Positions 34,540-43,524 of a stretch of 64,000 nucleotides of DNA are shown in pieces. Source of the DNA: Methylomonas montana (GTDB lineage: Bacteria; Pseudomonadota; Gammaproteobacteria; Methylococcales; Methylomonadaceae); assembly GCF_030490285.1 (NCBI RefSeq), contig NZ_CP129884.1, positions 4,092,001 through 4,156,000 on the forward strand. Direction: 5' to 3'. A program made the translations under genes and the position numbers. Below the pieces are notes generated by a model, which worked only from the letters and a program-made list of their open reading frames with translations, searched no databases and was not told the origin of the DNA. Positions within the stretch are counted from its first letter, which is position 1; every line of letters begins with the position of its first letter.

Positions 34540-34576
34540 AAAAAAAAGCCAGCGGTCCCTTAAGGGACACACTGGC
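34540..34576 (-). terminator. Rho-independent terminator of the small RNA
   Basis: Read on the - strand: GCCAG..GTCCC-TTAA-GGGAC..CTGGC followed by eight T. Five outer and five inner base pairs are separated by a small internal loop. This is the strongest terminator in the window. Confidence 0.85.
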
Positions 34577-34641
34577 TTCCGGCGATCCGGTCAGCAGAGG
34601 TGAATGTGCCGAATTGGTGTTCGGCTAATAACAGCGGCATA
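34540..34641 (-). ncRNA. Candidate sigma-54-dependent small RNA, about 100 nt
   Basis: From a predicted start at 34641 the - strand transcript would fold three hairpins. These are GCCGAA-CACCAA-TTCGGC (34608-34625), a small CCGG...CCGG stem, and the terminator stem ending in eight Us. Between the first two lies an unpaired ACATTCACCTCTGCTG, which contains CACCTC, complementary to a strong Shine-Dalgarno sequence. That layout is typical of base-pairing regulatory RNAs. The transcript is not antisense to any gene. A 29-codon frame also fits inside it, so a short peptide cannot be excluded. Confidence 0.55.
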
Positions 34642-34648
34642 ACAGACA

Positions 34649-34670
34649 TTAAGCACAGTCCATGCCACTT
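34649..34670 (-). promoter_or_regulatory. Sigma-54 (-24/-12) promoter
   Basis: On the - strand the sequence reads TGGCATGGACTGTGCT. This differs from the consensus TGGCACG-N4-TTGCW at only two defined positions, and the GG and GC dinucleotides are exactly 12 bases apart. Transcription would start near 34641. No other gene start lies downstream before the terminator at 34540. Confidence 0.7.
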
Positions 34671-35172
34671 CACATAATGAGTAATAATAAAGGATTATAC
34701 GTCCTTGGGAAATCCATTTGTTGTTTTATCAACAACTTTTGCTGATTATGTGGTGATATTCCAGCAGTCCGCTGTTGAATTTGAGACGCCTAAACCACTC
34801 CGAACAAGACCTTGCTTCTTAGTCGCAAAGGAATAGCTTTGGGTTTTGCAGCTCTATGGACAAGCTAACACTGTGGCTGCCTGGATATGACGGCAGTTGA
34901 GCGAGCCACAAATCAATAGCTATTCTTTGCCAAACAGACACATTGGCATTTCTCCGTGCAGCCAAAAACCAACTAACGGACACAGTTAATTGATCGACTA
35001 TCGATAAAACAACATCCAAACAATGGCTCCGGCACAAGGTGCCTACGCGGTTTGCTGCCAGACTGATTTACGCTAATAATAGGCACAGCGTTTTAGAGGC
35101 CTCCTTTGCGCAAACGTGTTTTTCAAGCCAAAACCTCTATGCTGCCTTCATCATTTCCATTGGAAACATAAC
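34671..35172. other. Intergenic region before the acetyltransferase gene
   Basis: No gene is supported. The region holds an inverted repeat TTGTTG-TTTTAT-CAACAA (34718-34735) and a TATAAT-like box on the - strand (34692-34697). A 72-codon - strand frame (34819-35037) has no ribosome-binding site and an unconvincing composition. Confidence 0.5.
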
Positions 35173-36267
35173 ATGCCCGATACCGCGAACGATATCCCAG
35201 CCAATTTCGTCTACCGACCGCTCCAGCCTGCGGATATCCCGGAAGCCGTCCAGATTGCGGTTGAGAATTTCGAGGAGTTCAGGCAGCATCCTGAATATAT
35301 CGCCCAATGGTTCGAGCGGCGCATCACGCATAATCCTTGGCAAGACTCACTAGCCTGTATTGGCGCCGGCGTCTGGATGAATCAGCGTTTAGTCGGTTTT
35401 AGGGCAATGTTTGTCCAACCTTGGTGGCTGAACGGCGAATCGATGCTGATCGCTTTTGGCTCCAATACCTGTGTCGACCAGCTTTTTAGAGGACAAGGAC
35501 TAGCTACCCAATTAATCGAGCGTAGCCGCATATTGGCGCCCATCAATGGCAGCGTTACCGCTGGCGTTATTACACAAAAAGCCTTTAGAAAATGCGGCTT
35601 CGTCGAAATCGGCGGCGACAGCAACGATTTTTTCCGGCTGCGGGTCGGCTATCGCGGCTCTTGGGAAAAGCGGGCCGGCAAAACCCTAGGCCACTGGCTA
35701 GGCAGTTTGTCAGACCTTAGTTTGCGCCTGCGGAATTGGAAACTGCGTAGCGGCGGCTTTCAGCTACAAGAAGTGCTGCGTTGCGAAGCCGAATTCGATG
35801 ACTTATGGGCGCGCGCCAAACCCGCTTATCTATCTTGCCTGGAGCGCAGCAGCCGCTATTTAAACTGGCGGCTGTTCGATTTTCCCACTTGCGCGTTAAG
35901 ATTGTTCGCGCTACGGGATGCTTCCGGCCAACTGCGGGCATACGCGATTTGGCACCGACAAGACTTTTCGGACTCGATCAGCATGGCGGTGTTGCGGGAC
36001 GTATTTTACTCGCTAGACGACGAAACCGCCTTACAGGCCTTGCTGTACCATTTGCTCGACTACTGGCGGAATGACGGCATCAGTTGGGGCAATCTGGAAG
36101 TAGCATCACCGAGTTTGACGGCATTGTTCCGCAAGTTGGGCTACGAGCCGCTTGCCTCGCACGGCAACCGTTATCAAATCTATAGCGAACAGCCACTGCC
36201 CGATACTGTTTTGCAAAACTGGTATCGAAGTGGAATAGACGGCGATTATTTCGATCACCCATTATAA
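35173..36267 (+). CDS. GNAT-family N-acetyltransferase
   Basis: This 364-residue protein has a GNAT fold in its first half. The acceptor-side strand is VYRPLQPADIPEAVQIAVENF, and the acetyl-CoA loop follows VDQLFRGQGLATQLIERS (the Q/RxxGxG/A motif, ~112-120). The C-terminal ~190 residues (from ~175) resemble a second, weaker GNAT-like half. The substrate is unknown. The gene precedes a glycosyltransferase gene by about 80 bases on the same strand, which suggests modification of a surface glycan or lipid. The frame is open 19 codons further upstream, but GGAAA seven bases before this ATG (MPDTANDIP) favours it. Confidence 0.75.
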   Translation: MPDTANDIPANFVYRPLQPADIPEAVQIAVENFEEFRQHPEYIAQWFERRITHNPWQDSLACIGAGVWMNQRLVGFRAMFVQPWWLNGESMLIAFGSNTCVDQLFRGQGLATQLIERSRILAPINGSVTAGVITQKAFRKCGFVEIGGDSNDFFRLRVGYRGSWEKRAGKTLGHWLGSLSDLSLRLRNWKLRSGGFQLQEVLRCEAEFDDLWARAKPAYLSCLERSSRYLNWRLFDFPTCALRLFALRDASGQLRAYAIWHRQDFSDSISMAVLRDVFYSLDDETALQALLYHLLDYWRNDGISWGNLEVASPSLTALFRKLGYEPLASHGNRYQIYSEQPLPDTVLQNWYRSGIDGDYFDHPL

Positions 36268-36348
36268 TTCGATATACTCTGAAACCATAAAACCCGCAGC
36301 AATTGCGTTAGTATCGTTAACTTCATATAAATGCTGGAGATATTTAAA

Positions 36349-37380
36349 ATGCAGACTGAAACCGTCGCGATCATTTCCACGGTTCTTAACGAACGTGGCA
36401 GTATAAGCGGCCTACTGGATGGTTTTTTATCTCAAACTCGTAAAGCCGATGAAATAATAATCGTGGACGGCGGTTCGACGGATGGAACTTTAGAAATATT
36501 AAAGGAATATGCGCAGCGTCATCCCAATATCCATTATGTCGTAGCACAAGGCGTGAACATCGCCCGAGGCCGCAATATTGCAATCAGTTGCGCCAGGTCC
36601 AGCATTATCGCGGCAACCGATGGGGGTTGCCATCCGGAACAGATATGGCTTGAAGAGTTGGTGAAACCACTGTTGAACGACCCAAGCTATGGCGCGGTTT
36701 CCGGCGTACGCAAAGTAGAACACGTCAACCAATTTGAGTTTTTCGCGGGTGCTTTATCGACATCCGGCAATTCAACGAACGAGGAAGATCGCGTATTTCA
36801 CGGCAGAAATTCGGCGTTTAGAAAAAGCATATGGGTTGAAGTAGGCGGCTATCCTGAATGGCTTTATACCGCTGAGGACACTCTTTTTGCACAACGAGCC
36901 AAGGCTTTGGGATGCCGAGTGGCCGTAGCGCCAAATGCCGTGATTTCCTGGCGACCCCGGCCAAATTTAAAGAAATTAGCGAAACAATATTACTTATATG
37001 GCAAAGGAACAGGGCGAATAGGTCAGGCCAACTTGCAAGCTGCCTTTTACCATTTACGAAACCATGCCATTTGGATGATTTCATTTCTTGTTGGATTCTT
37101 TTTTCCAGGATTTTGGCTGGTAAGTCTATTCATGCTGACTTTTATGTATACGACCTTAATTAATCCCGTTCTACAAAAATTAAAGCAGAATGGTTTTAAT
37201 AATACCGGACTCTATTTCTATGTACCCATCATAGTAATGGTCAGAAGCCTTTATAACAATTTGGGCCAACTATATGGAAATTGGGAATACAACCAGGTAG
37301 AGCCATTCAAAGAAAACTATCAGCAGTATATTTCAGGAAATTGGAAGATGTTGAATATCGATAATTCATATGAGGCGTGA
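36349..37380 (+). CDS. Family 2 glycosyltransferase with C-terminal membrane segments
   Basis: This 343-residue inverting GT-A enzyme has IISTVLNERGSISGLLDGFLSQ at the start, IIVDGGSTDGT (nucleotide-sugar binding) at ~40-50, a DGGC motif near 100 as the metal-binding variant of DxD, and an AEDTLFAQR block (ED acid/base region) near 185. Two hydrophobic helices near 240-280 would place it at the inner membrane. Such enzymes extend polysaccharides or glycolipids. An upstream ATG six codons earlier is possible; the chosen one has TGGAG nine bases before it. DNA composition is visibly lower in GC than in the housekeeping genes around, which hints at acquisition. Confidence 0.88.
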   Translation: MQTETVAIISTVLNERGSISGLLDGFLSQTRKADEIIIVDGGSTDGTLEILKEYAQRHPNIHYVVAQGVNIARGRNIAISCARSSIIAATDGGCHPEQIWLEELVKPLLNDPSYGAVSGVRKVEHVNQFEFFAGALSTSGNSTNEEDRVFHGRNSAFRKSIWVEVGGYPEWLYTAEDTLFAQRAKALGCRVAVAPNAVISWRPRPNLKKLAKQYYLYGKGTGRIGQANLQAAFYHLRNHAIWMISFLVGFFFPGFWLVSLFMLTFMYTTLINPVLQKLKQNGFNNTGLYFYVPIIVMVRSLYNNLGQLYGNWEYNQVEPFKENYQQYISGNWKMLNIDNSYEA

Positions 37381-38720
37381 ATAAACTGACACAAGTGACA
37401 TTAAACCCCTCATCAGATCGTTTTTTCGCGGGGAATTGAACCGCATGCGGCATGGCCATTGCCTGCATCAATGATCAAGTCGATAGCTGTCAACTGGATG
37501 CAAACAAGAGAATCTCTACCAATTGGCTACGCCCAAAAAAGCGGTGTATGACAAACTGAAGACATTGTCGACTCACCTGAATGCAACCAAATGTATAGAG
37601 ACTCCCTAAAACAATCCATTTCTCCTGCCGGTCTGTCCTTATAACATCCGTTTTAGGTCATTCCCTTGGCCTGCCGGCATGTCCAATAGCGTCACTAGGA
37701 AGAGTTGCTGTTTAAGTCTGTTAGCCACTCCGTGGCCTGCTGATTATCCTAACCAAAGATGAGACGACGGCCCCTAAATACCGTCGCCCCACTTTGCTCC
37801 GTTAACAGCACTCCCTTGTCCCATCCATTTCCTTGGATGGCGCCTGCCTGGCTCCTGAGTTCAATACGAACAAGCAACCGGTTGTATGTATCGTGGAAAC
37901 CGCACGCCACATACAACCACGTCCTACCATCCTTAGCTAGATGCCTACGCTTGCCCCATTGACCATCCTGCTTGTCGTCCGTATCCCACTGGATCACCTT
38001 CCCTGGCAAACGTTGCGAGTGTCGACACCATTGTTACAGGATGCCGGCACAATTCACCGCTGACATAAACCATTGCATGATATGCAAAGCATCATCCAGG
38101 CCAACTTATAACTATTTGATTTTTATAGAAGTCATAAAATAATTCCACCTACCGTGCTGATAAACAAACAGCAACTGCTGAACGCATATTGCTATAAGAA
38201 CACTCCATACCAAACAGCAGTGTTCCTAGCACTCGACAGATCGAGCAACTGCCCTAAAAACAACATATTCTGTTGATTAACTGATTGCCAGCCAGCAACA
38301 GCATCCATTGCAGCACTCTTGTAAACGTCTGTTATCGCTATTTGACCAGCAGCCAGCAGCCAGCTAGCAGCAGCCCCATGAAGGGTTTCAGCCCTAATGC
38401 GTAAGTGCTCGGATGACTTTGATTCAAGTTTGGCATCCGTATTGCTGTAATTTGTGATGGTACGAAGCCGGTAAGCCATTTGAAAACCGTAAGCGAAGGC
38501 TAGCGCTAGAGAACATGGCTTAGAAAGGTCTGCCGACAGATAATAAACTGCACATACAAAATGTGTTTGAACCTGATCTGTTGCTTTACCCAAAAATCGA
38601 AAAACTAAAACATTGGCCGGATTACCCAAATCCAGCCCCACCCCGCAGCCTGGCCGGGCTTAATACGGTCGCTTATAAAGCTGCGCTTCAATTCATCGAA
38701 AATGTTATCGGGAGTAAAAA
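37381..38720. other. 1.3-kb stretch without a convincing gene
   Basis: The stretch is lower in GC than its flanks. Two - strand frames could be relics: 86 codons at 37749-38009 (QWDTDDKQDGQWGKRRHLAK) and 149 codons at 38192-38641 (GTG start, no RBS, alanine-rich middle). Neither matches a family I know. A run of CCAGCAG-type triplets lies near 38345-38375. It is best read as decayed DNA left between the polysaccharide genes and tatA. Confidence 0.4.
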
Positions 38721-38939
38721 ATGGGCTTGAGCGTCCCCCATCTATTAGTAGTATTGGCCATCGTGGTCTTGGTATTTGGCACCAAACGTCTGAAAAGCGT
38801 TGGCTCCGATCTAGGCGACGCGATCAAGGGTTTTCGCAACGCCGTCAAGGAAGGCGAAGAGATTACAGCAATAGCCGCTGTCGAAGGCGAGCAACTAGCC
38901 GCCGAAGTGATCGCAGACCAGGAAAAACATAAACGATGA
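38721..38939 (+). CDS. tatA: Twin-arginine translocase subunit TatA
   Basis: This 72-residue protein has one N-terminal membrane helix ([12 protein letters not shown]), the FGTKRL hinge and an amphipathic helix containing [10 protein letters not shown], as in TatA. TatA oligomers form the transport path for folded proteins carrying an RR signal. The acidic C-terminal tail is short. GGGAG lies seven bases before the ATG. It is an orphan here: tatB and tatC are not next to it, which is seen in several proteobacteria. Confidence 0.9.
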   Translation: MGLSVPHLLVVLAIVVLVFGTKRLKSVGSDLGDAIKGFRNAVKEGEEITAIAAVEGEQLAAEVIADQEKHKR

Positions 38940-38952
38940 AATCCAGTTGCGC

Positions 38953-38973
38953 GGCGGCGCATATAGCGCCGCC
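38953..38973. terminator. Bidirectional hairpin between tatA and tesA
   Basis: GGCGGCGC-ATATA-GCGCCGCC forms an 8-bp perfect GC stem with a 5-base loop between the two convergent stop codons. It has no long T-run, so termination efficiency is uncertain. Confidence 0.5.
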
Positions 38974-38979
38974 GGCCGC

Positions 38980-39582
38980 CTAATTCAACAATGGTTGCAG
39001 ATACGGCCAGATTTTCTCGGCAACTATGGGCTGAGCCTGTTCATTCGGGTGTACCCCGTCAGCCTGCATCAGTTCAGGCTTCAACGCCACTTCTTCCAAG
39101 ATAAACGGTACATACGGAATCTTCAGTTCGGCGGATAGCTGCGGATAGATTTGGTAAAACATCTCGATATAACGTTTGCCGTAATTGGGCGGAATTTTCA
39201 TTGCCAGCAACATGACCTTGGAACCGGCTTTTTGCGAACGCTGGACGATTTCGGTCAGATTGTTTTTCATTTCTTGCGGCGACAAACCTCGCAAGCCATC
39301 GTTAGCGCCTAGCTCCAGCAATAAAATTGCCGGTTTATGTCTAGCCAAAATCTGATCCAGCCGCGCCAAACCGCCGGCCGAAGTATCGCCGCTGATGCTT
39401 TCGTTGCTGATAACATAGTCGCTACGCTGGTCGGCCAGCTTTTTTTGCAGCAGCGCCACCCAACCTTTCTGAACTTCGATGCCGTAACCGGCACTAATAC
39501 TGTCTCCCAACACCACTATCGATTTCGCCATCGCGGTTAAAGGCAACAAACCCAGGACAACGGCAAGGACCACGCTATACAT
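38980..39582 (-). CDS. tesA: TesA-type SGNH esterase / acyl-CoA thioesterase I
   Basis: This 200-residue periplasmic SGNH hydrolase has a signal peptide at 1-19 (LLPLTAMA/KS), block I VVLGDSISAGYG (catalytic Ser), block III LELGANDGLRG, and block V DGVHPNEQAQ (catalytic Asp and His). Members hydrolyse acyl-CoA, lysophospholipids and aryl esters. The gene is divergent from ybbA-ybbP, the same arrangement as in E. coli. The ATG used here shares its bases with the ybbA start on the other strand. A GTG three codons upstream is the alternative. Confidence 0.92.
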   Translation of the reverse strand: MYSVVLAVVLGLLPLTAMAKSIVVLGDSISAGYGIEVQKGWVALLQKKLADQRSDYVISNESISGDTSAGGLARLDQILARHKPAILLLELGANDGLRGLSPQEMKNNLTEIVQRSQKAGSKVMLLAMKIPPNYGKRYIEMFYQIYPQLSAELKIPYVPFILEEVALKPELMQADGVHPNEQAQPIVAEKIWPYLQPLLN

Positions 39583-40273
39583 GTTAAACACTCATATTGA
39601 TAAGACTATTTCCCCCATCATCGTTACCGAACAACTCGGTAAAACGGTTCCGACCTCCGAAGGCTCGCTGCATATCTTGTCATCGGTGGATTTAATCATC
39701 AAGCCGGGCGAGAGCCTCGCCATCGTCGGCGAATCCGGTTCCGGCAAATCCACATTGCTCAGCCTGCTGGCCGGCCTCGATACGCCGAGCACCGGCAAGG
39801 TGGTCATCAATGGCCTCGACCTGACCAAGCTCGACGAAGACGGTCGGGCTGTATTACGCAACGAACTGGTCGGCTTCGTGTTCCAGTCGTTTCAACTACT
39901 GCCGGGTCTCACGGCCTTGGAAAACGTCATGTTGCCGCTGGAATTGAGCGGCCATGATCATGCCGAGACCGCAGCCAGCGCCTTGCTGGACCGGGTCGGT
40001 TTATCGCATCGTTTGACGCATACGCCCAAGCAATTGTCCGGCGGAGAGCAGCAACGGGTGGCGCTGGCGCGGGCTTTTGTCACCCGGCCGGCGATTCTGT
40101 TCGCCGACGAGCCGACCGGCAATCTGGACAGCAAGACCGGCGCGCATATCATCGATCTGTTGTTCGAACTCAATCAGGAACAACATACCACATTGATCCT
40201 GGTAACCCACGACATGTCACTGGCGACGCGTTGCCAGCGCACGATCCGCCTGGACGCCGGGAGCCTGGTATGA
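39581..40273 (+). CDS. ybbA: ABC transporter ATP-binding protein YbbA
   Basis: This 230-residue MacB/LolD-type ATPase shows Walker A GESGSGKST near 51-59, the LSGGEQQRVALARA signature, Walker B ILFADEPTGNLD and the switch His in ILVTHD. It pairs with the FtsX-type permease that follows. The ybbA-ybbP complex is thought to act in envelope lipid or lipoprotein release and, by its neighbour tesA, in ester metabolism; its substrate is not established. The stop overlaps the ybbP start by four bases (ATGA). Confidence 0.92.
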   Translation: MLNTHIDKTISPIIVTEQLGKTVPTSEGSLHILSSVDLIIKPGESLAIVGESGSGKSTLLSLLAGLDTPSTGKVVINGLDLTKLDEDGRAVLRNELVGFVFQSFQLLPGLTALENVMLPLELSGHDHAETAASALLDRVGLSHRLTHTPKQLSGGEQQRVALARAFVTRPAILFADEPTGNLDSKTGAHIIDLLFELNQEQHTTLILVTHDMSLATRCQRTIRLDAGSLV

Positions 40274-42750
40274 CGCGCTTTAATCTGGCGCTGAAGCTGT
40301 TGTGGCGCGACAGCCGTTCCGGCGAATTGACCTTATTGCTGTTGGCTTTGTTGATTGCGGTGAGCAGTTCCACGGCCATCTCGCTATTTGCCGACCGGCT
40401 GCAACGGACGATGACGGTGCAAGCCGCCGAGTTTTTAGCGGGCGATCTGGTCGTAGCAGCGCCGGCGGCCATCGACGAAATTTGGCTGACCAAGGCCGAC
40501 GAATTGGGCCTATCCCGCTCGCAAACCAGCGAATTTGCCAGCGTACTGTTGGAAAACAACGAAATGCTGCTGGCCTCGGTGAAAGCCGTCAGCAGCGGCT
40601 ATCCACTACGCGGCCAATTGAAAACCAGCAATGCCGAGTCGCAAGATGAAACTGTGGTCAGCCAAGGCCCGGAACCGAATTCCGCCTGGGTGGACAAACG
40701 CATCCTGCCGGCGCTGAAACTGCGGATCGGCGACACGCTGACCGTAGGCGAAAAAGCCCTGATCATTAGCCGGGTATTGAGTTATGAACCGGACAAACGC
40801 GGCGACTTTTACAGCTTTTCGCCACGGGTGATGATCAACCAAGCCGACTTGGCGGCCACCGGCGTGATTCAACCCGGCAGCCGCGTGCGTTACGCGTTCC
40901 AGTTCGGCGGTGACGAACAGACGTTGACGACCTTCAAGGATTGGTTGAAACCGCAACTAAACCCCTCGCAGAAAATTCTGGATATTCATAACGACCGGCC
41001 GGAACTGGGCTCGGCGTTGGAGCGCGCCGAGCGCTATCTGGGCCTGTCCAGCATCGTGGTGATCTTGATCGCCGGCGTAGCGATCGCGATGGCGACCCGT
41101 CGCTACACCGAACGGCATTTCAACGCTACCGCGCTGCTGCGTTGCCTGGGCTGCAAGCAATCGGAAATTCTCTGGCTGTATGGCTGTCAGTTTCTGGTGC
41201 TGGGGCTACTGGCTAGCGGTGTCGGCTGCGGGCTGGGCTGGCTGGCACAGTTCGGTTTGTTTGAGCTGTTAAAGACCTTACTGCCAGAAGAATTGGCCAG
41301 CCCTAGTTGGTTGGCGGTGTTTTTCGGTTTCATCACCGGTTTGGCGATTTTGCTAGGCTTTGCTTTGCCGCCGCTGCTGCGTTTACAAAAGGTCTCGCCG
41401 TTGCGGGTATTGCGCCGGGAGCTGGAACCGTTGCCCACCAGCGGCTGGTTGATTTACGGCTTGGCGCTGTCCATCATCGGCACATTGATCTGGCGCTATA
41501 CCGACGATCCGAAAATGACTGCCACGATATTGGGCGTAGGCATGCTGGCCTTATTGGGTTTGGGCGCGGCGATTTATGGTTTGTTATTGCTGGCCCGCAA
41601 GCTTTTACCGCGCATGGGTCTGAATTGGCGCTTTGGCCTGCAAGGCTTGCTGAGAAACCGGCAGGCCAGCATCAGCCAGATTTTGGCCTTTAGCATCACA
41701 CTGACCGCGATGGCGCTGAGCTTTAGCGTGCGTAGCGATTTGATCGACAACTGGCAACAGCAATTGCCGGAACAAGCGCCGAATCATTTTGCCTTGAATA
41801 TCCTCCCGGAACGCCAACAGGCATTTCAGGACGAGTTACAGCAAGCCCAAATCGCCAGCAGCCGGTTTTATCCGGTGGTGCGCGGGCGACTGGTGACCGT
41901 CAACGACGAAGCGGTGCAGCAACGCGTCAGCAAAGACAGTCAAGGCGAAGGCGCTACCCAACGCGAGCTGAGCCTGACCTGGACCGCCCAACTACCGGAC
42001 GATAATAAAACCACTGCCGGCGACGCCTGGCAAGCCGAGCAGCCGGGGTTAGTGTCGGTGGAGCAAAAACTGGCGGAGAACTTGAAAATCAAGTTAGGCG
42101 ATCAACTGACTTTCACGGTCGGTAGCGCGCAATTCAACGCCCAGGTTGCCAATATCCGCAGCGTACAATGGGACACGATGCGGCCCAACTTTTACATGAT
42201 CTTCTCGCCCGGCACGCTGGATAATTTCCCCACCACGTACATGACCAGTTTCTATCTGGCCGACGGTCAAAAAAATCTGCTGACGACGCTGCTGAAAAAA
42301 TATCCGGCCGTCACAGTACTGGAAGTCGATCAGATCCTGAAGCAGTTCAAGATGATCCTGACCCAGCTCACCAAGGCCATCAATCTGTTGCTGTACTTTG
42401 CGTTGGCTGCAGGCTTTACCGTGCTGTTCGCCGCCGTCTACGCCACGCTGGATCAACGCATCTACGAAGGCGCGCTGATGCGCACGCTGGGCGCCCGGCG
42501 CGGTTTTTTACGAGCCACCCATGTCATCGAGTTCGGCTTGCTCGGCACGCTGGCGGGGATATTGGCGGCACTGGCTAGCGAGGCGATTTTATACGCGCTC
42601 TATACCCGCGTGATGCATATCGATTACCGGCCCAGTTTTTATTTATGGGGGACATTGCCAGCCATCGGTGCAAGTTGCGTAGGCTTGGCCGGTTATTGGG
42701 GCGTGCGGCAAGTGGTCAGGCAGCCGCCGTTGCGGGTGTTGAGGCGGTGA
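40270..42750 (+). CDS. ybbP: FtsX-type ABC permease YbbP
   Basis: This protein of 826 residues has the ten-helix layout of YbbP: one N-terminal membrane helix (LTLLLLALLIAVSSSTAISL), a large periplasmic domain, three FtsX helices near 260-400, a second set of helices, another periplasmic domain, and three C-terminal helices (LLLYFALAAGFTVLFAAVYA) ending RQPPLRVLRR. It lacks its own ATPase and uses YbbA. The upstream in-frame extension is discarded because the ATG overlapping the ybbA stop is the usual coupled start. Confidence 0.92.
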   Translation: MTRFNLALKLLWRDSRSGELTLLLLALLIAVSSSTAISLFADRLQRTMTVQAAEFLAGDLVVAAPAAIDEIWLTKADELGLSRSQTSEFASVLLENNEMLLASVKAVSSGYPLRGQLKTSNAESQDETVVSQGPEPNSAWVDKRILPALKLRIGDTLTVGEKALIISRVLSYEPDKRGDFYSFSPRVMINQADLAATGVIQPGSRVRYAFQFGGDEQTLTTFKDWLKPQLNPSQKILDIHNDRPELGSALERAERYLGLSSIVVILIAGVAIAMATRRYTERHFNATALLRCLGCKQSEILWLYGCQFLVLGLLASGVGCGLGWLAQFGLFELLKTLLPEELASPSWLAVFFGFITGLAILLGFALPPLLRLQKVSPLRVLRRELEPLPTSGWLIYGLALSIIGTLIWRYTDDPKMTATILGVGMLALLGLGAAIYGLLLLARKLLPRMGLNWRFGLQGLLRNRQASISQILAFSITLTAMALSFSVRSDLIDNWQQQLPEQAPNHFALNILPERQQAFQDELQQAQIASSRFYPVVRGRLVTVNDEAVQQRVSKDSQGEGATQRELSLTWTAQLPDDNKTTAGDAWQAEQPGLVSVEQKLAENLKIKLGDQLTFTVGSAQFNAQVANIRSVQWDTMRPNFYMIFSPGTLDNFPTTYMTSFYLADGQKNLLTTLLKKYPAVTVLEVDQILKQFKMILTQLTKAINLLLYFALAAGFTVLFAAVYATLDQRIYEGALMRTLGARRGFLRATHVIEFGLLGTLAGILAALASEAILYALYTRVMHIDYRPSFYLWGTLPAIGASCVGLAGYWGVRQVVRQPPLRVLRR

Positions 42751-42864
42751 TGGTATTTGGATAGCATGCAAAACTTAGCGCTAAGGCAGCACACTAACAA
42801 TCCCAAATTCCTTGTTACAATGCCGCCCACGCTAATTATCCGAGCATAAGGCACATATAAAATC

Positions 42865-43524
42865 ATGCGATTGTTATTGGTAGAAGATGACGCTATTTTG
42901 GGCGACGGCCTCAAGGCCGGCTTGACCTTGGAAGGCTATGCGGTCGATTGGCTGACCGACGGCGCCCAGGCCGACGAAGCACTGAAATTGAATCACTACG
43001 ACTTGATCGTGCTGGACCTGAATCTGCCGCGCATGGACGGCATGAGTGTGTTGAAGAACCTGCGCCGCCGCAAGGACAGTACGCCGGTGCTGGTGTTGAC
43101 CGCCCGCGACGGTGTCGCCGAGCGGGTGGCCGGACTGGATAACGGTGCCGACGACTTCGTCACCAAGCCCTTCGATCTGGCGGAAATTTGCGCGCGACTA
43201 CGGGCACTAGCCCGCCGCCACGACGGCCACAGCCTGCCCTTGCTGGAGCATAAAGGCGTCACCATCGATCCGGCCGCGCATCAGGTGTATTTCCAGGACA
43301 AACCGATCGAACTTTCCCAGAAGGAATATGAGGTACTGAGCTATTTGATGGGACACATCGGCCAAGTCATCTCTCGAGCCCGGCTGGAGGAATCCTTGTA
43401 CGCCTGGGGCTCGGAAGTGGAAAGCAACGCGGTGGAAGTGCATATCCACCATCTTCGCAAAAAACTGGATAGCAATTTAATCCGCACCCTCCGCGGCGTC
43501 GGTTACATCATCGACGACAACTGA
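42865..43524 (+). CDS. OmpR/PhoP-family response regulator
   Basis: This 219-residue protein has a receiver domain with acidic pocket EDD (7-9), phosphoacceptor Asp51 in LIVLDLNLPRMDG, and VTKPFD lysine near 101. A winged-helix DNA-binding domain follows (~125-219: SQKEYEVLSYLMGHIGQVISR, VEVHIHHLRKKL, TLRGVGYI). It resembles the QseB/PmrA branch. The stop codon overlaps the kinase start, so both are translated from one message. Signal and targets are not evident from sequence. Confidence 0.93.
   Translation: MRLLLVEDDAILGDGLKAGLTLEGYAVDWLTDGAQADEALKLNHYDLIVLDLNLPRMDGMSVLKNLRRRKDSTPVLVLTARDGVAERVAGLDNGADDFVTKPFDLAEICARLRALARRHDGHSLPLLEHKGVTIDPAAHQVYFQDKPIELSQKEYEVLSYLMGHIGQVISRARLEESLYAWGSEVESNAVEVHIHHLRKKLDSNLIRTLRGVGYIIDDN

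Noticed and set aside
34938-34958. Second sigma-54-like site (TTGGCATTTCTCCGTGCA) on the + strand before the acetyltransferase gene
   Set aside because: GG-GC spacing is 13 instead of 12 bases, which normally abolishes sigma-54 recognition.
38192-38641. 149-codon - strand frame as a real gene
   Set aside because: GTG start without RBS, unusual composition and no family resemblance; kept only as a possible relic.
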